Origin: Myxococcales bacterium
GTDB lineage: Bacteria > Myxococcota_A > Polyangia > Polyangiales > Ga0077539
NCBI GenBank assembly: GCA_016793325.1
Contig: JAEUKI010000055.1
Span: forward strand, 231,111-295,110
Direction: 5' to 3'
Length of the DNA stretch: 64,000 nt
Shown: positions 34,441 through 43,411 of the stretch, piece after piece
Numbering within the stretch: the stretch's first letter is position 1
Layout of the letters: every line of letters starts with the position of its first letter
Notes under the pieces: generated by a model
What the model was told of the DNA's origin: nothing
Database searches by the model: none
The model's input: the letters and a program-made list of their open reading frames with translations, nothing else
Position numbers and translations under genes: made by a program

Positions 34441-35675
34441 CCGACGCCTCCCGACATATCCGCGACGCCATCGACCAACCGAAGGTCGACGAGCCAACGA
34501 TCGATCGCCTCCTCGACGGCGCCGTCCGTCGCCGCGGAGCCATGGTCCGTCGCCGCCGCGTCGTGGCCGCATCGTCGGTCCTCGCGATCGCAGCGGTCGG
34601 CGTCTTCGTGCTGCGCGCGCCGAACCAAGGCGGAGCGCTTCGACGCACGGACGGCGCTCCGATCGCGTCGATCGTCACCACGGACGCGGCGCCCTCGCGG
34701 GTCGCGTTCGACGATGGATCGAGCGTCGTTCTCTCTCCGTCGAGCGCCCTTCGCGTCGCGCACAACGATCAGCGTCGGGTCGATTGGACCCTCGAGCGCG
34801 GCGTCGTTCGATTCAGCGTTCGGCCTCGCGGGCCTCGGCGTTGGACCATCGACGCCGGCCTCGCCGTCGTCTCCGTGATCGGAACCGAGTTCGTCGTCGA
34901 TCGCACCGCCGACCGCGTCCGTGTGTCAGTCTCCGAGGGCGTCGTGCGCGTCGAGACGCGCGAACTTCAATCGAGAATTCACAGGATGACCGCGGGTCAG
35001 TCCATCGTCGTCGAGGCGCGTCCCGCCGTCGCGGACCCCTCGATCGCCAACGCCGCGAGCGCTGACGACGCCTCGGCCTCGGGCCCCGCGATCCCCGCGG
35101 GCGACGACGCCTCCACGAGCGCTGCGCTCGAAGGTGGACTCGCGATGCAGGACGACGCGTCGAGCGCGAGCGACGCCGCGCGAATCGTGCGAGCGCCCGC
35201 GACGGCGCGACCCGCGTGGCGATCGCTCGCGGAGCAGGGCGAGTACAGCCGCGCGTACGAGCTGCTCGGAACCGACGGCGTCGCGCGCGCATCGCGAGGC
35301 TCTTCGGCGGATTCGCTGCTCGCGCTCGCCGACGTCGCGCGCCTCTCGGGACACCCGTCCGAGGCCGTCGCGCCGCTCGAGCAGCTCCTGCGCGAGCACC
35401 CCGCGGACAGCGCTGCGCCGCTCGCCGCGTACACGTTGGGGCGCGTGTTCGTCTCGCTCGGACGGCACGCCGAGGCGGCCCGCTCGTTCGACCGCGCGAT
35501 CGCGCTCGGAGCACCGCGCGCGATCGAAGAAGACCTCCGCTGGCTCCTCGTTCGCTCTCGCAACGCGAGCGGAGACCGCTCGGGCGCCGAGCGCGCCGCC
35601 GAGGAGTACCGGGCGCGCTTCAGCGATGGTCGCCACGCGCGCGCCATCGACGACCTGCTGGGAGCAAGACGTTGA
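34437..35675 (+). CDS. FecR-domain membrane protein with TPR-like C-terminus
   Basis: 412 residues from GTG 34437. The short cytoplasmic N-terminus (RHIRDAIDQPKVDEPTIDRL) is followed by a membrane segment (VVAASSVLAIAAVGVFVL). The periplasmic FecR domain has SRVAFDDGSSVVLSPSSALRV (DGS-V-L), a WTLERGVVRFSVRP strand (L-x-x-G-x-V-x-F) and VSVIGTEFVVDRT (GT-F-V). A Ser/Asp/Ala-rich linker leads to C-terminal TPR-like helices (SLLALADVARLSGHPSEAV, AAYTLGRVFVSLGRHAEAA). FecR proteins relay surface signals to the partner sigma factor. Overlaps both neighbours by 4 bp. Confidence 0.88.
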   Translation: MTDASRHIRDAIDQPKVDEPTIDRLLDGAVRRRGAMVRRRRVVAASSVLAIAAVGVFVLRAPNQGGALRRTDGAPIASIVTTDAAPSRVAFDDGSSVVLSPSSALRVAHNDQRRVDWTLERGVVRFSVRPRGPRRWTIDAGLAVVSVIGTEFVVDRTADRVRVSVSEGVVRVETRELQSRIHRMTAGQSIVVEARPAVADPSIANAASADDASASGPAIPAGDDASTSAALEGGLAMQDDASSASDAARIVRAPATARPAWRSLAEQGEYSRAYELLGTDGVARASRGSSADSLLALADVARLSGHPSEAVAPLEQLLREHPADSAAPLAAYTLGRVFVSLGRHAEAARSFDRAIALGAPRAIEEDLRWLLVRSRNASGDRSGAERAAEEYRARFSDGRHARAIDDLLGARR

Positions 35676-36808
35676 AGTTGAAAACAGGTGCGCTCGCGCT
35701 CTCGTGCGCGGCGCAGCTCTTCGCGACCGCTGCGCTCGCCCAGAGCGCGCCCGACGCGACCGCGCTCGAGCCTCTGCGCGTGACCGTCGTTCGCCGCGTC
35801 GTCGTCGTGCTCCCAGCGTGCGCTGAGCAGGGCCCCTTCGACGGCCAGGGCGTCGTGAGGCAGCTCCGCACCGAGCTCGTCGAAGACGGAATCGACCGCG
35901 TCGAAGCCATCGAGAGCAACGACGACTCGCCCTCGCTCGCGCGCGTCTCGTTCGAGCTCTCGTCGTGCGTCCCGGACGTCACGCAAGTGATGGTGATCGT
36001 CGACGACCTCGCGACGCGAAAGAACGTGCGGCGCTCGGTCGACCTCAGCGACGTGCGCGGCGCGGTGCGAACCCGCGCGCTCGCGCTCGCGATCGCAGAG
36101 CTGCTCCGCGCGAGCTTCAGCGAGCTAGCGTTGTCCGACGCGCCGCCGCCCGCGGTGGGGGTTCCCTCCGTGGTGCGCGACGCGATGCGAACGCGGCTTC
36201 GCGCGAGGGTCGGAGAGCCCGTCGCGCCGAGGCCCGTCGTGCCGACTCCGACCGTTCCCCCGCGGGTCGAGCCCGTGTTCGTGCACCGCGTGGGCGCGGC
36301 GATCGACGCTCGAAGCGCGTCGACGGGCCCGATCGCGACCGGAGTTCGCGCGACGTACGAGCTCACGGCGGTTCGATGGTCTCGATCGACGCTCTCGCTT
36401 CGCGTGGACGCAGGCGGAGCGCTCGCGTCGATGTCCGATCCGTTCGGCTCCGTGCTGGTTCCGCTCGTGAGCGTTGGGGCGGGCGCGCTCTTCGAGACGC
36501 GCGTGAGCGAGACGTTCGACGCGGGCCTCGGCGGGCGCATCGAAGGCGGCGCCGTGTGGATCCTCCCGCGTCCCACAGTCGAAGGCGTCCGCGCGATCGA
36601 ATCCGTGCATCCCGCGCTCGCGGTGGGCGCGCTCGCGTCGATGCGCGCGCGCGTCGGTGAGCGCGGGTGGCTCGGGATCGAGCTCGAGCTCGGCGTCGCG
36701 CCCGTGGGACCGATCGTGCTCGCCCGCGAAGGCACCGTCGATCGCGTGATCGGCGGGAGCTCCGGCGCGACGGGCGCAGCGCGCATCGGCGCGGGCGCGC
36801 GGTTCTGA
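35672..36808 (+). CDS. Secreted protein of the ECF operon, possibly an outer-membrane barrel
   Basis: 378 residues from TTG 35672, overlapping the FecR stop by 4 bases (TTGA). The signal peptide is KLKTGALALSCAAQLFATAALAQ. The N-terminal half has LRVTVVRRVVVVLPAC and a segment VMVIVDDLATRKNVRRSVDL. The C-terminal half has repeating amphipathic strands (GAAIDARSASTGPIATGVRA, RSTLSLRVDAGGALASM, GAGALFETRVSETFDAGLGG) ending in GAARIGAGARF, with a terminal Phe as in outer-membrane barrel proteins. Likely the surface or outer-membrane member of the ECF/FecR pathway. Family not recognised. Confidence 0.72.
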   Translation: MKLKTGALALSCAAQLFATAALAQSAPDATALEPLRVTVVRRVVVVLPACAEQGPFDGQGVVRQLRTELVEDGIDRVEAIESNDDSPSLARVSFELSSCVPDVTQVMVIVDDLATRKNVRRSVDLSDVRGAVRTRALALAIAELLRASFSELALSDAPPPAVGVPSVVRDAMRTRLRARVGEPVAPRPVVPTPTVPPRVEPVFVHRVGAAIDARSASTGPIATGVRATYELTAVRWSRSTLSLRVDAGGALASMSDPFGSVLVPLVSVGAGALFETRVSETFDAGLGGRIEGGAVWILPRPTVEGVRAIESVHPALAVGALASMRARVGERGWLGIELELGVAPVGPIVLAREGTVDRVIGGSSGATGAARIGAGARF

Positions 36809-36825
36809 CCCATCCGTACGCGCGT

Positions 36826-36862
36826 GTCGATTTTGTGAGCCGCGCGGTCGACCGAAGGGCCC
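36826..36862 (+). promoter_or_regulatory. Second copy of the bipartite promoter-like element
   Basis: GTCGATTTTGTGAGCCG (36826-36842), 14 bases, GGGCCC (36857-36862), 23 bases before the propeller lipoprotein start. It differs from the copy before the ECF operon by one base in the first block and has identical spacing. Suggests the lipoprotein gene belongs to the same regulon. Confidence 0.6.
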
Positions 36863-36885
36863 TGTGAACATCGGACGAATCACCG

Positions 36886-38895
36886 ATGCTTCGCAATCAG
36901 TCACTCCTCGCGGTCTTCGCGTTCTCTCTCTTCACCCAAGCGTGCGGCGCGCGCGTCGTCGCGTTCTCGGATGACGCACCCGTCAGCGACGCTGTGATCA
37001 CGGACGCCCCGACGTCGACGGACGTCGCGCTTCCGCCGTCGAACTGCGAGCCGGGGACGTGGTGTTGGATCACCCCGTCGCCGCGCGGAATCGCGATGAA
37101 CGCCGTGTTCACCGTGAGCGCGACGGAGGCGTGGGCGGTTGGCCAACAGGGCGCGACGATGCGCTACGTCGGCGGTCGATGGGTCCCGTATCCCGCGATC
37201 ACGACCGTGGACCTCCGCGGGATCTGGGGCTCGGGACCCAACGACGTTTGGGCGTGGGGCTCGCAACAGGACACCGGCGCGCCCAACGCCACCTACGCGC
37301 TCGTTCGATGGAACGGAACGCAGTGGTCCACCGTCGCGCACGGCCCGCTCCCATCGATTCAAGGCCTCGACGGCAGCGCCGCCGACAACGTGTGGCTCGC
37401 CACCTCGAGCAACACGACGAGCGCGATCCGCCGCTGGAATGGCACGTCGTTCGTGGATCTGCCCGCGCTCCCCAACGGCGGTCGCGTGCAGTCGATCTGC
37501 GTGCGCTCGACCACGGAAGCGTGGGCGACCGCAGGCGACGCTCGCAACAGTCACCCGATCTTCTTGTACCGCTTCGACGGAACATCATGGTCCCTCGCGC
37601 ACCGCGCGCCCGAAGGCTCGAGCGAACGATTCTCGTCGGCCGTCGTGTGCCCGGCCGACGGCGTCGCGCTCGTCGAGTACTTCTCGTTCGACGCTGGCGT
37701 CACGACGTACATCGAGGTCCGCAACGGCCGCGTCGGCGGCGACATGCTCCCGCTCACGGGGAGCCCCGACCTCGTTCGCACGCCTCACGGCGACGCGTAT
37801 TTCTTCAACGGAAGCCAGGCGATGCGCTGGACGTCGATGGGTTGGCAGGGCCCCATCAACGGCGGAAATGGCTCGACGTTCTCGTCGAAGTTCGACTTGT
37901 TGCGCGACGGATCTGCGGGCTGGATGGCGCTCGGATCACCGTTTCTCTCGACCTGGAGCGGGGGCGCGTGGCGCGTCGACCCGCAGACCGTCGACAAGTC
38001 GCTCAGCGTGTTCGTGAACCCCGGCAGTACGCCAACGGATCCCGTCGCGATCATCGGTCAACAGGTCTGGGCGAACCGCGCGATGGGCTCGTGGCGGATC
38101 GCCCCGACGCCGACGGTGGCCAACGGACTGCTGCTCGAAGCGCATCGCGCGTGGGGCGCCGACGCGAACCAGGTCTGGATCGTGGGCGCTGGTGGCGCGA
38201 TCGCGAAATACGACCAGCGCACCAATCAGATCACGCCGGCGACGGTCGTTCCTGACATCGGCGCGGTCGAGCTGCTCGCGGTGCACGGCAGCGACGCTGC
38301 AAACGTATGGGCCGTCGGTCGAAACGCGACGGTGTTGCGCTTGGAGGGGGATCGCTGGGTCGCGCCGCCGGTGGCGTTGCCCAGGATGGTCGACGGCGTT
38401 CAGCTAACGACGATTTCGCTGACGGCCGTGCACGTCGCGAGCGCCAACGACGTCTTGATCATGGGCGACGACCCTGCGGGCGGCCGCTTCATCACCGTGC
38501 TCTTTCGATGGAACGGAACGGCGTGGACCGCCGAGTCCAACGGCGGCGGCGAGACCCCTGCGCACATCGCGCGCGACGCCGCAGGAAACGTCTATTCGCT
38601 CGTTCGAGGGCGCGTCACCCGGCGTCCTGCCGCTGGCGGGATGCCCGTTGAAATCAGCGCGGCCTCCGAGCTCTCGATCCAGGATTTGCACGTGAGCCCT
38701 TCGGGCGCGATCGAGCTGTTCGCGACCGACCGTCGTCGCGCGGCGCTGTACGAACTTGATTCCATGGGTCGCTTCAACGTCGTCGGCGCTCCGCTCGACG
38801 TCGAAGGGATCACCTCGATCGTCCGCGGCGCAAACGGCTCCCTCTGGGCCACCGGCGCGTTCGGCGCGATTCTCCGCTACGAGCCCCGCCGCTGA
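36886..38895 (+). CDS. Beta-propeller lipoprotein with Trp-rich repeats
   Basis: 669 residues. The signal peptide ends at the lipobox-like FTQACGAR, so the protein is lipid-anchored. After a Ser/Asp-rich linker comes a long run of ~50-residue repeats built on D-V-W-A-x-G cores: VFTVSATEAWAVGQQGATM, IWGSGPNDVWAWGSQQDTG, GSAADNVWLATSSNTTSAIR, GADANQVWIVGAGGAIAKYD, GSDAANVWAVGRNATVLRLE. These are the 'WG-DVWAVG' blades common in myxobacterial surface lipoproteins and predict one or two propellers. No catalytic motif; a binding or receptor-like surface role is likely. The gene has its own copy of the element found before the ECF operon. Confidence 0.88.
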   Translation: MLRNQSLLAVFAFSLFTQACGARVVAFSDDAPVSDAVITDAPTSTDVALPPSNCEPGTWCWITPSPRGIAMNAVFTVSATEAWAVGQQGATMRYVGGRWVPYPAITTVDLRGIWGSGPNDVWAWGSQQDTGAPNATYALVRWNGTQWSTVAHGPLPSIQGLDGSAADNVWLATSSNTTSAIRRWNGTSFVDLPALPNGGRVQSICVRSTTEAWATAGDARNSHPIFLYRFDGTSWSLAHRAPEGSSERFSSAVVCPADGVALVEYFSFDAGVTTYIEVRNGRVGGDMLPLTGSPDLVRTPHGDAYFFNGSQAMRWTSMGWQGPINGGNGSTFSSKFDLLRDGSAGWMALGSPFLSTWSGGAWRVDPQTVDKSLSVFVNPGSTPTDPVAIIGQQVWANRAMGSWRIAPTPTVANGLLLEAHRAWGADANQVWIVGAGGAIAKYDQRTNQITPATVVPDIGAVELLAVHGSDAANVWAVGRNATVLRLEGDRWVAPPVALPRMVDGVQLTTISLTAVHVASANDVLIMGDDPAGGRFITVLFRWNGTAWTAESNGGGETPAHIARDAAGNVYSLVRGRVTRRPAAGGMPVEISAASELSIQDLHVSPSGAIELFATDRRRAALYELDSMGRFNVVGAPLDVEGITSIVRGANGSLWATGAFGAILRYEPRR

Positions 38896-38900
38896 ACGAC

Positions 38901-39353
38901 CTACCGCGAAGCGAGCGCAGAGCCGCCGCTCGACGCCACGCGCTCGAAGAGCCGACGATCGCCGGACACCACGCGCTCTTCGTCGCACGTCCACTCGAGC
39001 GCCCCAGGGCTCCAGCGCGTCTCGACGACGGTCTCTCGCTGCTCGACCTCGTCGATGAAGCTCCACGTGTAGCGCGCGCGGACGAAGGTCTTTCCGTTGC
39101 GGCTGCGGGGCTGTTCGACGTCGAGGTCCGCGATCCGAACGCGCTCGGCCCAGTGCGCGTGACGCGCGTTGAAGTCCGCGCGAAGCGGCGTGGTCATCGC
39201 GCGCTCGGCCCACTCGGGGCGGCCCCAACGAAGGTCATCGTGAAACGCCGCGAGCGTGTCTTCGAGCTTGTGGGGATAGAGCGACGCACACGCAGACACG
39301 CTCAACACGGCCAGCGTTGCCCAGAGTCGAGCCCATCGAGTCGCGATGCTCAT
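38901..39353 (-). CDS. Small lipoprotein
   Basis: 150 residues from ATG 39353. Signal peptide ATLAVLSVSACAS with lipobox V-S-A-C. The mature part reads LYPHKLEDTLAAFHDDLRWG, then a compact alpha/beta pattern with FVRARYTWSFIDEVEQRETV and ETRWSPGALEWTCDEERVV. Length and pattern allow an NTF2-like or lipocalin-like fold but no motif decides it. Its stop is 5 bases past the propeller gene stop in convergent orientation. Divergent from the PilZ gene by ~145 bp. Confidence 0.7.
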   Translation of the reverse strand: MSIATRWARLWATLAVLSVSACASLYPHKLEDTLAAFHDDLRWGRPEWAERAMTTPLRADFNARHAHWAERVRIADLDVEQPRSRNGKTFVRARYTWSFIDEVEQRETVVETRWSPGALEWTCDEERVVSGDRRLFERVASSGGSALASR

Positions 39354-39497
39354 TGTGTAGAGGCCGTTGCCACGACGCGCGTCGCGCGCGCCAGTTTTCG
39401 ACAAACGCGCAGCGCACCCAGAGCTCCGGGAGAGATCCTTCGCGTGTGCTGCTTTTTGGACGACACCACGCGCGGTGGACTAAGGCCCTCGAGGACG

Positions 39498-39845
39498 ATG
39501 GACGAGAGCAACGCCGCCGACCGACGCCGCGAAGAGCGCGTCGTGATCGACCTCTGGGTCGAAGAGCACACCGACGACGCGCTGTACTTCCAGCGCGCCA
39601 CCAACCTGTCGACGGGAGGGCTCTTTCTCGAGCGCACCCTCCCTCACGCTCCGGGGACGATGGTCGAGATCGACCTCCGCCTCCCTGGCGACGCGAGCCC
39701 GCTCCGCGTTCAGGGCGAGGTCGTCGCCGCGAAGACGCGCGAGCTCGGGATGGGGCTCCGCTTCGTGGGCCTGACGGACACCGCTCGCGCGCGAATCGCG
39801 GACTACCTGCGAAACGCCCCGCTTCGCGTCGTCGCCAAGGCGTGA
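39498..39845 (+). CDS. PilZ-domain protein
   Basis: 115 residues; a single PilZ domain that binds cyclic di-GMP. The two binding elements are present: RRREERVVIDLWVEE (R-x3-R) at residues ~9-13 and ATNLSTGGLFLE (D/N-x-S-x2-G) at ~37-43, followed by DLRLPGD and MGLRFVGLT. The second motif has Asn instead of Asp, which is tolerated in several members. Such proteins control motility and exopolysaccharide in this group. It stands alone upstream of the large metallopeptidase/barrel gene, 31 bp away and possibly co-transcribed. Confidence 0.88.
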   Translation: MDESNAADRRREERVVIDLWVEEHTDDALYFQRATNLSTGGLFLERTLPHAPGTMVEIDLRLPGDASPLRVQGEVVAAKTRELGMGLRFVGLTDTARARIADYLRNAPLRVVAKA

Positions 39846-39876
39846 CGCGCCGAAAGCACGACGACCGAGCCCGAGC

Positions 39877-42800
39877 GTGACGCGTTGGCGGGACGGGGCG
39901 CCCCGCGAGCCGCTACTCTCTCGGCGTTCGTCTGTGCGATCGCTTTCTTCCCGTCGGCTCGTCGCCCCTGCGCTCGCCCTCGTCGCCGCGTGCTCGTTGG
40001 CGAGCGCGCCTGCGAGCGCACAACAAAACGACCCGACGCTCGAGTGGCGAACGCTCGAGAGCGCGCACTTTCGAATTCACTATCACCAGGGTCTGCGCGA
40101 GGCCGCCCAGCGCGTCGCGAACGTCGGCGAAGCGGTGTTCAACCGACTCGGTGATTACATGGGTCGCCGCCCAGTCCAGATCACCGAAGTGGTCCTGACC
40201 GACGTGACCGACGACGCAAACGGCTTCGCGACGTCGATCCCGTTCAACCGCATGACGCTGTACGTGACGGCGCCCGAGGACCTCTCGACGCTCTCGGACT
40301 TCGACGACTGGCTGCAGACGTTGGTCACTCACGAGTTCACCCACGTCGCGCACGCGGACAACATCGGCGGCATTCCCGCGCTGATCAACGCGATCTTTGG
40401 AAAGATCTATCCCCCGAACCTCGTCCAGCCTCGCTGGCTCCTCGAGGGGATCGCCACCTACTACGAGTCGCGCCTGACGTCCGGCGGTCGACTGCACTCG
40501 TCCGTCTGGGACATGTACCTCCGCGCCGACGCGCTCGAGAACAACTTCATCCGCCTCGACCAGCTCTCGACAGGGCCCAATCGCTGGCCGCACGGGACGC
40601 TCTGGTACCTCTACGGGAGCACGTTCGTAGGCTACGTCGTCGATCGCGTCGGCCGCGACGCCTTCGCGCGCTTGGCGACGGACTACGGCGCGCAGCTCGT
40701 CCCCTACGGAATCAACCGCTCGCTCCGCCGCGCGAGCGGCCGAACGTGGGAGGACCTCTGGCCCGACTACGTTGCGCACACACGAAATCATTATCTCGCG
40801 CAGCGCGCAGCGATCGACGCGCGCGGGCGCATCGAGGGCGAGCGCATCACGTTTCAGGGCGAAGACGTCTCGTACCCGCGGTTCTTGGACGCTCGGACAG
40901 TCGTCTACCAGTCGAGCGACGGCCACTCGCACGCGATGTTTCGCGCGATCGACGCGACCGCCTCGCGCCCGTCGCCCGTCGATCAAGCGTGGATCGGCGT
41001 GGCCTCGGGCTGGGCTCCGTCGCCAGATCGAACGAAATTCGTCCGCTCGGACGTCGGCTTCTACCGCGGGATCTACTCGTACCGAGACTTGTACTTCGGC
41101 TCGATCGAACGCGACGCGCGAGGTCGCCTCGCACGCGTCGGCGACGCCACACAGCTCACCCACGGCGCGCGAACGCTCTACCCCGACTGGTCACCGGACG
41201 GCGATCACATCGCGTACACCGTCAACCACCGCGGAACGCAACAGCTCTGGGAGTACTCGATCGCCGAGCGCAGAGCGCGCGCGCTCGTGACGCCCCGGCG
41301 CTTCGAGCAAGTCTACACGCCGCGCTACTCGCCCGACGGAGCGCACGTCGCCGTCTCGCACTGGCAACGCGGAGGATTCCGCGACATTCGCGTCCTCGAT
41401 CGAAGCACTGGGCGCATGCGCGACGTCACCCACGATCGCGCGGTCGACATGCACCCCGCGTTCAGCCCCGACGGCCGCTACGTCGTGTACTCGTCCGACC
41501 GGACAGGCGTCGCAAACCTCTACGCGTACGAGCTCTCGACTGGCCGAACGCGGCAGATCACCAACGTCGTCAACGGCGCGTACATGCCCGACGTCTCGCC
41601 GGACGGACGATGGATCGTGTACGTGGGCTACACCCATCGCGGGTTCGACCTCTATCGTTTGCGCTGGGATCCATCGCGGTGGATCGAACCGGGACCCGAG
41701 GCCGACCGCGACGATCACCGCGTCGCGACGACCGACGTGGCCACCCGCGACAGCGCCTACAACGCGCTGCGCTCGCTGCATCCGAGGACCTGGTTCGCCG
41801 AGGTGTCGGACGACGGCTTCGGCCCCACCGCGGCGATCACGACCCAGGGCGAAGACGTGCTCGAGCGGCACGCGTGGGCGACGCGCGTCGGACTTGGTTT
41901 CGTGGGCTTGAATCCCTACTTCGACCTCTCGTACGCGTATCGCGGTCTGAGGCCCAACCTCACGGCGCGCGTCGGTCGCTCGGTGTCTCGCGCGACGTTG
42001 GGCGTCGGCGAGACCGAGGTCGCGTACCCGGTCGAGCGTTGGGTCGCAGACGTGGGCGCTTCGATCTCGTTTCCTGCGCTGTTTCAGAGCTCGGCGTTGG
42101 CGATCGGCTACACGTTCTCCTACGCGCAGCCCGTGGGAACGGTCCCGGGCGCGAGCGAGCTCGACCCGACCGAGATCCCGCCTGCGCTCCCGAGACGCGG
42201 CCGTGACGGGCGCATTCGCGCGTCGTTCAGCTTCTCGCGAACGCAGCGCTACACGTACGACATCTCCGCGCACGAGGGCTACGAGGGCTCGCTGAGCACG
42301 CACATCGCGGACCCGGCGCTCGGAGCGCAGACGGGGTCGTTCGACGTGAGCGCCGCGTTCGCCGCATATATTCCGCTGCCGTTTCGCATCGCGCGCTACC
42401 ACCACGTGCTCGCGCTCCGCGCCGCCGGCGGCGTGGGAACGCTCTCTCGCGGCGAAGCAGGCTTCTTCTCCGTCGGCGGCTATCCCACGTTCGACCCCGT
42501 GACCTTCGTCACGTCGCTTCCGTCGCTCGCGTACGCCTCGTCCACGCCGCTCCGCGGCTACGCGCCGCAAGCGCGCGTCGGCAGCGCATTCTACCAGGGA
42601 AATCTCGAGTACCGCTTCCCGATCGTCCAAGTCGATCGCGGCGTCACCACGCTCCCCGTGTACCTCGCGCGCCTCTGGGGCGGCGTGTTCTTCGACGTGG
42701 GCGACGCGTGGTTCGGCCGCATGCAGCCGCAGAACATCGCGATGGGCGCGGGCGCCGAGCTCTTCGCCGACCTCGTGTGGGGCTACTTCATCACGACGAC

Positions 42801-42882
42801 CCTGCGCGTGGGCTTCGGTCAGGGACTTGTCGGCAAGGACGCGATGACGCAGGTCTACGGCCTGCTCGGAACGCCCTTCTGA
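39877..42882 (+). CDS. Zinc metallopeptidase - PD40 propeller - outer-membrane barrel fusion
   Basis: 1001 residues from GTG 39877. A signal peptide (LALVAACSLASAPASAQ) precedes a gluzincin peptidase domain with zinc motif LVTHEFTHVAHADNIGG (HExxH) and downstream WLLEGIATYYES (third-ligand helix). Residues ~310-640 are TolB/PD40-type repeats: YPDWSPDGDHIAYTVNHRG, YTPRYSPDGAHVAVSHWQR, HPAFSPDGRYVVYSSDRTG and MPDVSPDGRWIVYVGYTHR. The C-terminal ~300 residues are amphipathic strands ending in YGLLGTPF with terminal Phe, a BamA/TamA-like barrel (LEYRFPIVQVDRG, VFFDVGDAW). A protease displayed on the outer membrane is the likely architecture; substrate unknown. Confidence 0.85.
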   Translation: MTRWRDGAPREPLLSRRSSVRSLSSRRLVAPALALVAACSLASAPASAQQNDPTLEWRTLESAHFRIHYHQGLREAAQRVANVGEAVFNRLGDYMGRRPVQITEVVLTDVTDDANGFATSIPFNRMTLYVTAPEDLSTLSDFDDWLQTLVTHEFTHVAHADNIGGIPALINAIFGKIYPPNLVQPRWLLEGIATYYESRLTSGGRLHSSVWDMYLRADALENNFIRLDQLSTGPNRWPHGTLWYLYGSTFVGYVVDRVGRDAFARLATDYGAQLVPYGINRSLRRASGRTWEDLWPDYVAHTRNHYLAQRAAIDARGRIEGERITFQGEDVSYPRFLDARTVVYQSSDGHSHAMFRAIDATASRPSPVDQAWIGVASGWAPSPDRTKFVRSDVGFYRGIYSYRDLYFGSIERDARGRLARVGDATQLTHGARTLYPDWSPDGDHIAYTVNHRGTQQLWEYSIAERRARALVTPRRFEQVYTPRYSPDGAHVAVSHWQRGGFRDIRVLDRSTGRMRDVTHDRAVDMHPAFSPDGRYVVYSSDRTGVANLYAYELSTGRTRQITNVVNGAYMPDVSPDGRWIVYVGYTHRGFDLYRLRWDPSRWIEPGPEADRDDHRVATTDVATRDSAYNALRSLHPRTWFAEVSDDGFGPTAAITTQGEDVLERHAWATRVGLGFVGLNPYFDLSYAYRGLRPNLTARVGRSVSRATLGVGETEVAYPVERWVADVGASISFPALFQSSALAIGYTFSYAQPVGTVPGASELDPTEIPPALPRRGRDGRIRASFSFSRTQRYTYDISAHEGYEGSLSTHIADPALGAQTGSFDVSAAFAAYIPLPFRIARYHHVLALRAAGGVGTLSRGEAGFFSVGGYPTFDPVTFVTSLPSLAYASSTPLRGYAPQARVGSAFYQGNLEYRFPIVQVDRGVTTLPVYLARLWGGVFFDVGDAWFGRMQPQNIAMGAGAELFADLVWGYFITTTLRVGFGQGLVGKDAMTQVYGLLGTPF

Positions 42883-42931
42883 CAACTCGAATCGACTCCA
42901 AACGACTCGAAAGGTACCGTTCTTTCTGCGG

Positions 42932-42958
42932 TGAACGACCGTTCATCGCTGCTACGCT
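42932..42958 (+). promoter_or_regulatory. Dyad plus -10-like box upstream of the 42979 gene
   Basis: TGAACG-AC-CGTTCA (42932-42945) is a 6+2+6 palindrome, followed 7 bases later by TACGCT (42953-42958), 20 bases before the ATG. The dyad sits where a -35 region or repressor site would be. Confidence 0.4.
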
Positions 42959-42978
42959 CGTCGCTGAAGAGGCCCGCG

Positions 42979-43404
42979 ATGTCCGTACCGCTCCCCGCCA
43001 TCTTGATCGCGCTCGTGGTGTTGTTCGTGTTGTTCGCGACCACCGCGGGCGTCGAAGCGATCGTGCTGAAGCTGTTCCGTTGGGGCCCGAGCAATCGCTG
43101 CGTGCGCGACGCCACCGTGGCGACCGCGAGCGCGTTCATGCCGGGGCGCTTCGAGCTCTTGCAGCTCTCGTTCACCGATCCGCTCCCGTTGCTCGAGCTG
43201 TTCGCGTGGGGCGCCGTCGTGCTCGCGACCGAGATCGGCGTGTACGTCTCGCTCTCGCGCCTCGGCAACGGCAACCAGCTCCGCACCGACGCCAACCAGA
43301 AGCTCACGTTTCGCGTGATCGCCACCGCGGTCGCAGCCAACGTCGCGAGCCACATGGTCCTCGTCGCGTTCGTGTACTTCGTCACGCGCCTCGCAGGGCG
43401 ATAG
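42979..43404 (+). CDS. Small membrane protein
   Basis: 141 residues from ATG 42979 (MSVPLPAILIALVVLFVLF). Three hydrophobic segments: residues 5-25, ELFAWGAVVLATEIGVYVSL around 75-95, and ATAVAANVASHMVLVAFVYF near the C-terminus. FRWGPSNRCVRDATVATAS lies between the first two. An earlier ATG at 42931 overlaps the dyad and TACGCT box, so the later start is preferred. No family recognised. 7 bp upstream of the zinc-finger gene, probably co-transcribed. Confidence 0.7.
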   Translation: MSVPLPAILIALVVLFVLFATTAGVEAIVLKLFRWGPSNRCVRDATVATASAFMPGRFELLQLSFTDPLPLLELFAWGAVVLATEIGVYVSLSRLGNGNQLRTDANQKLTFRVIATAVAANVASHMVLVAFVYFVTRLAGR

Positions 43405-43411
43405 ACGCGCC

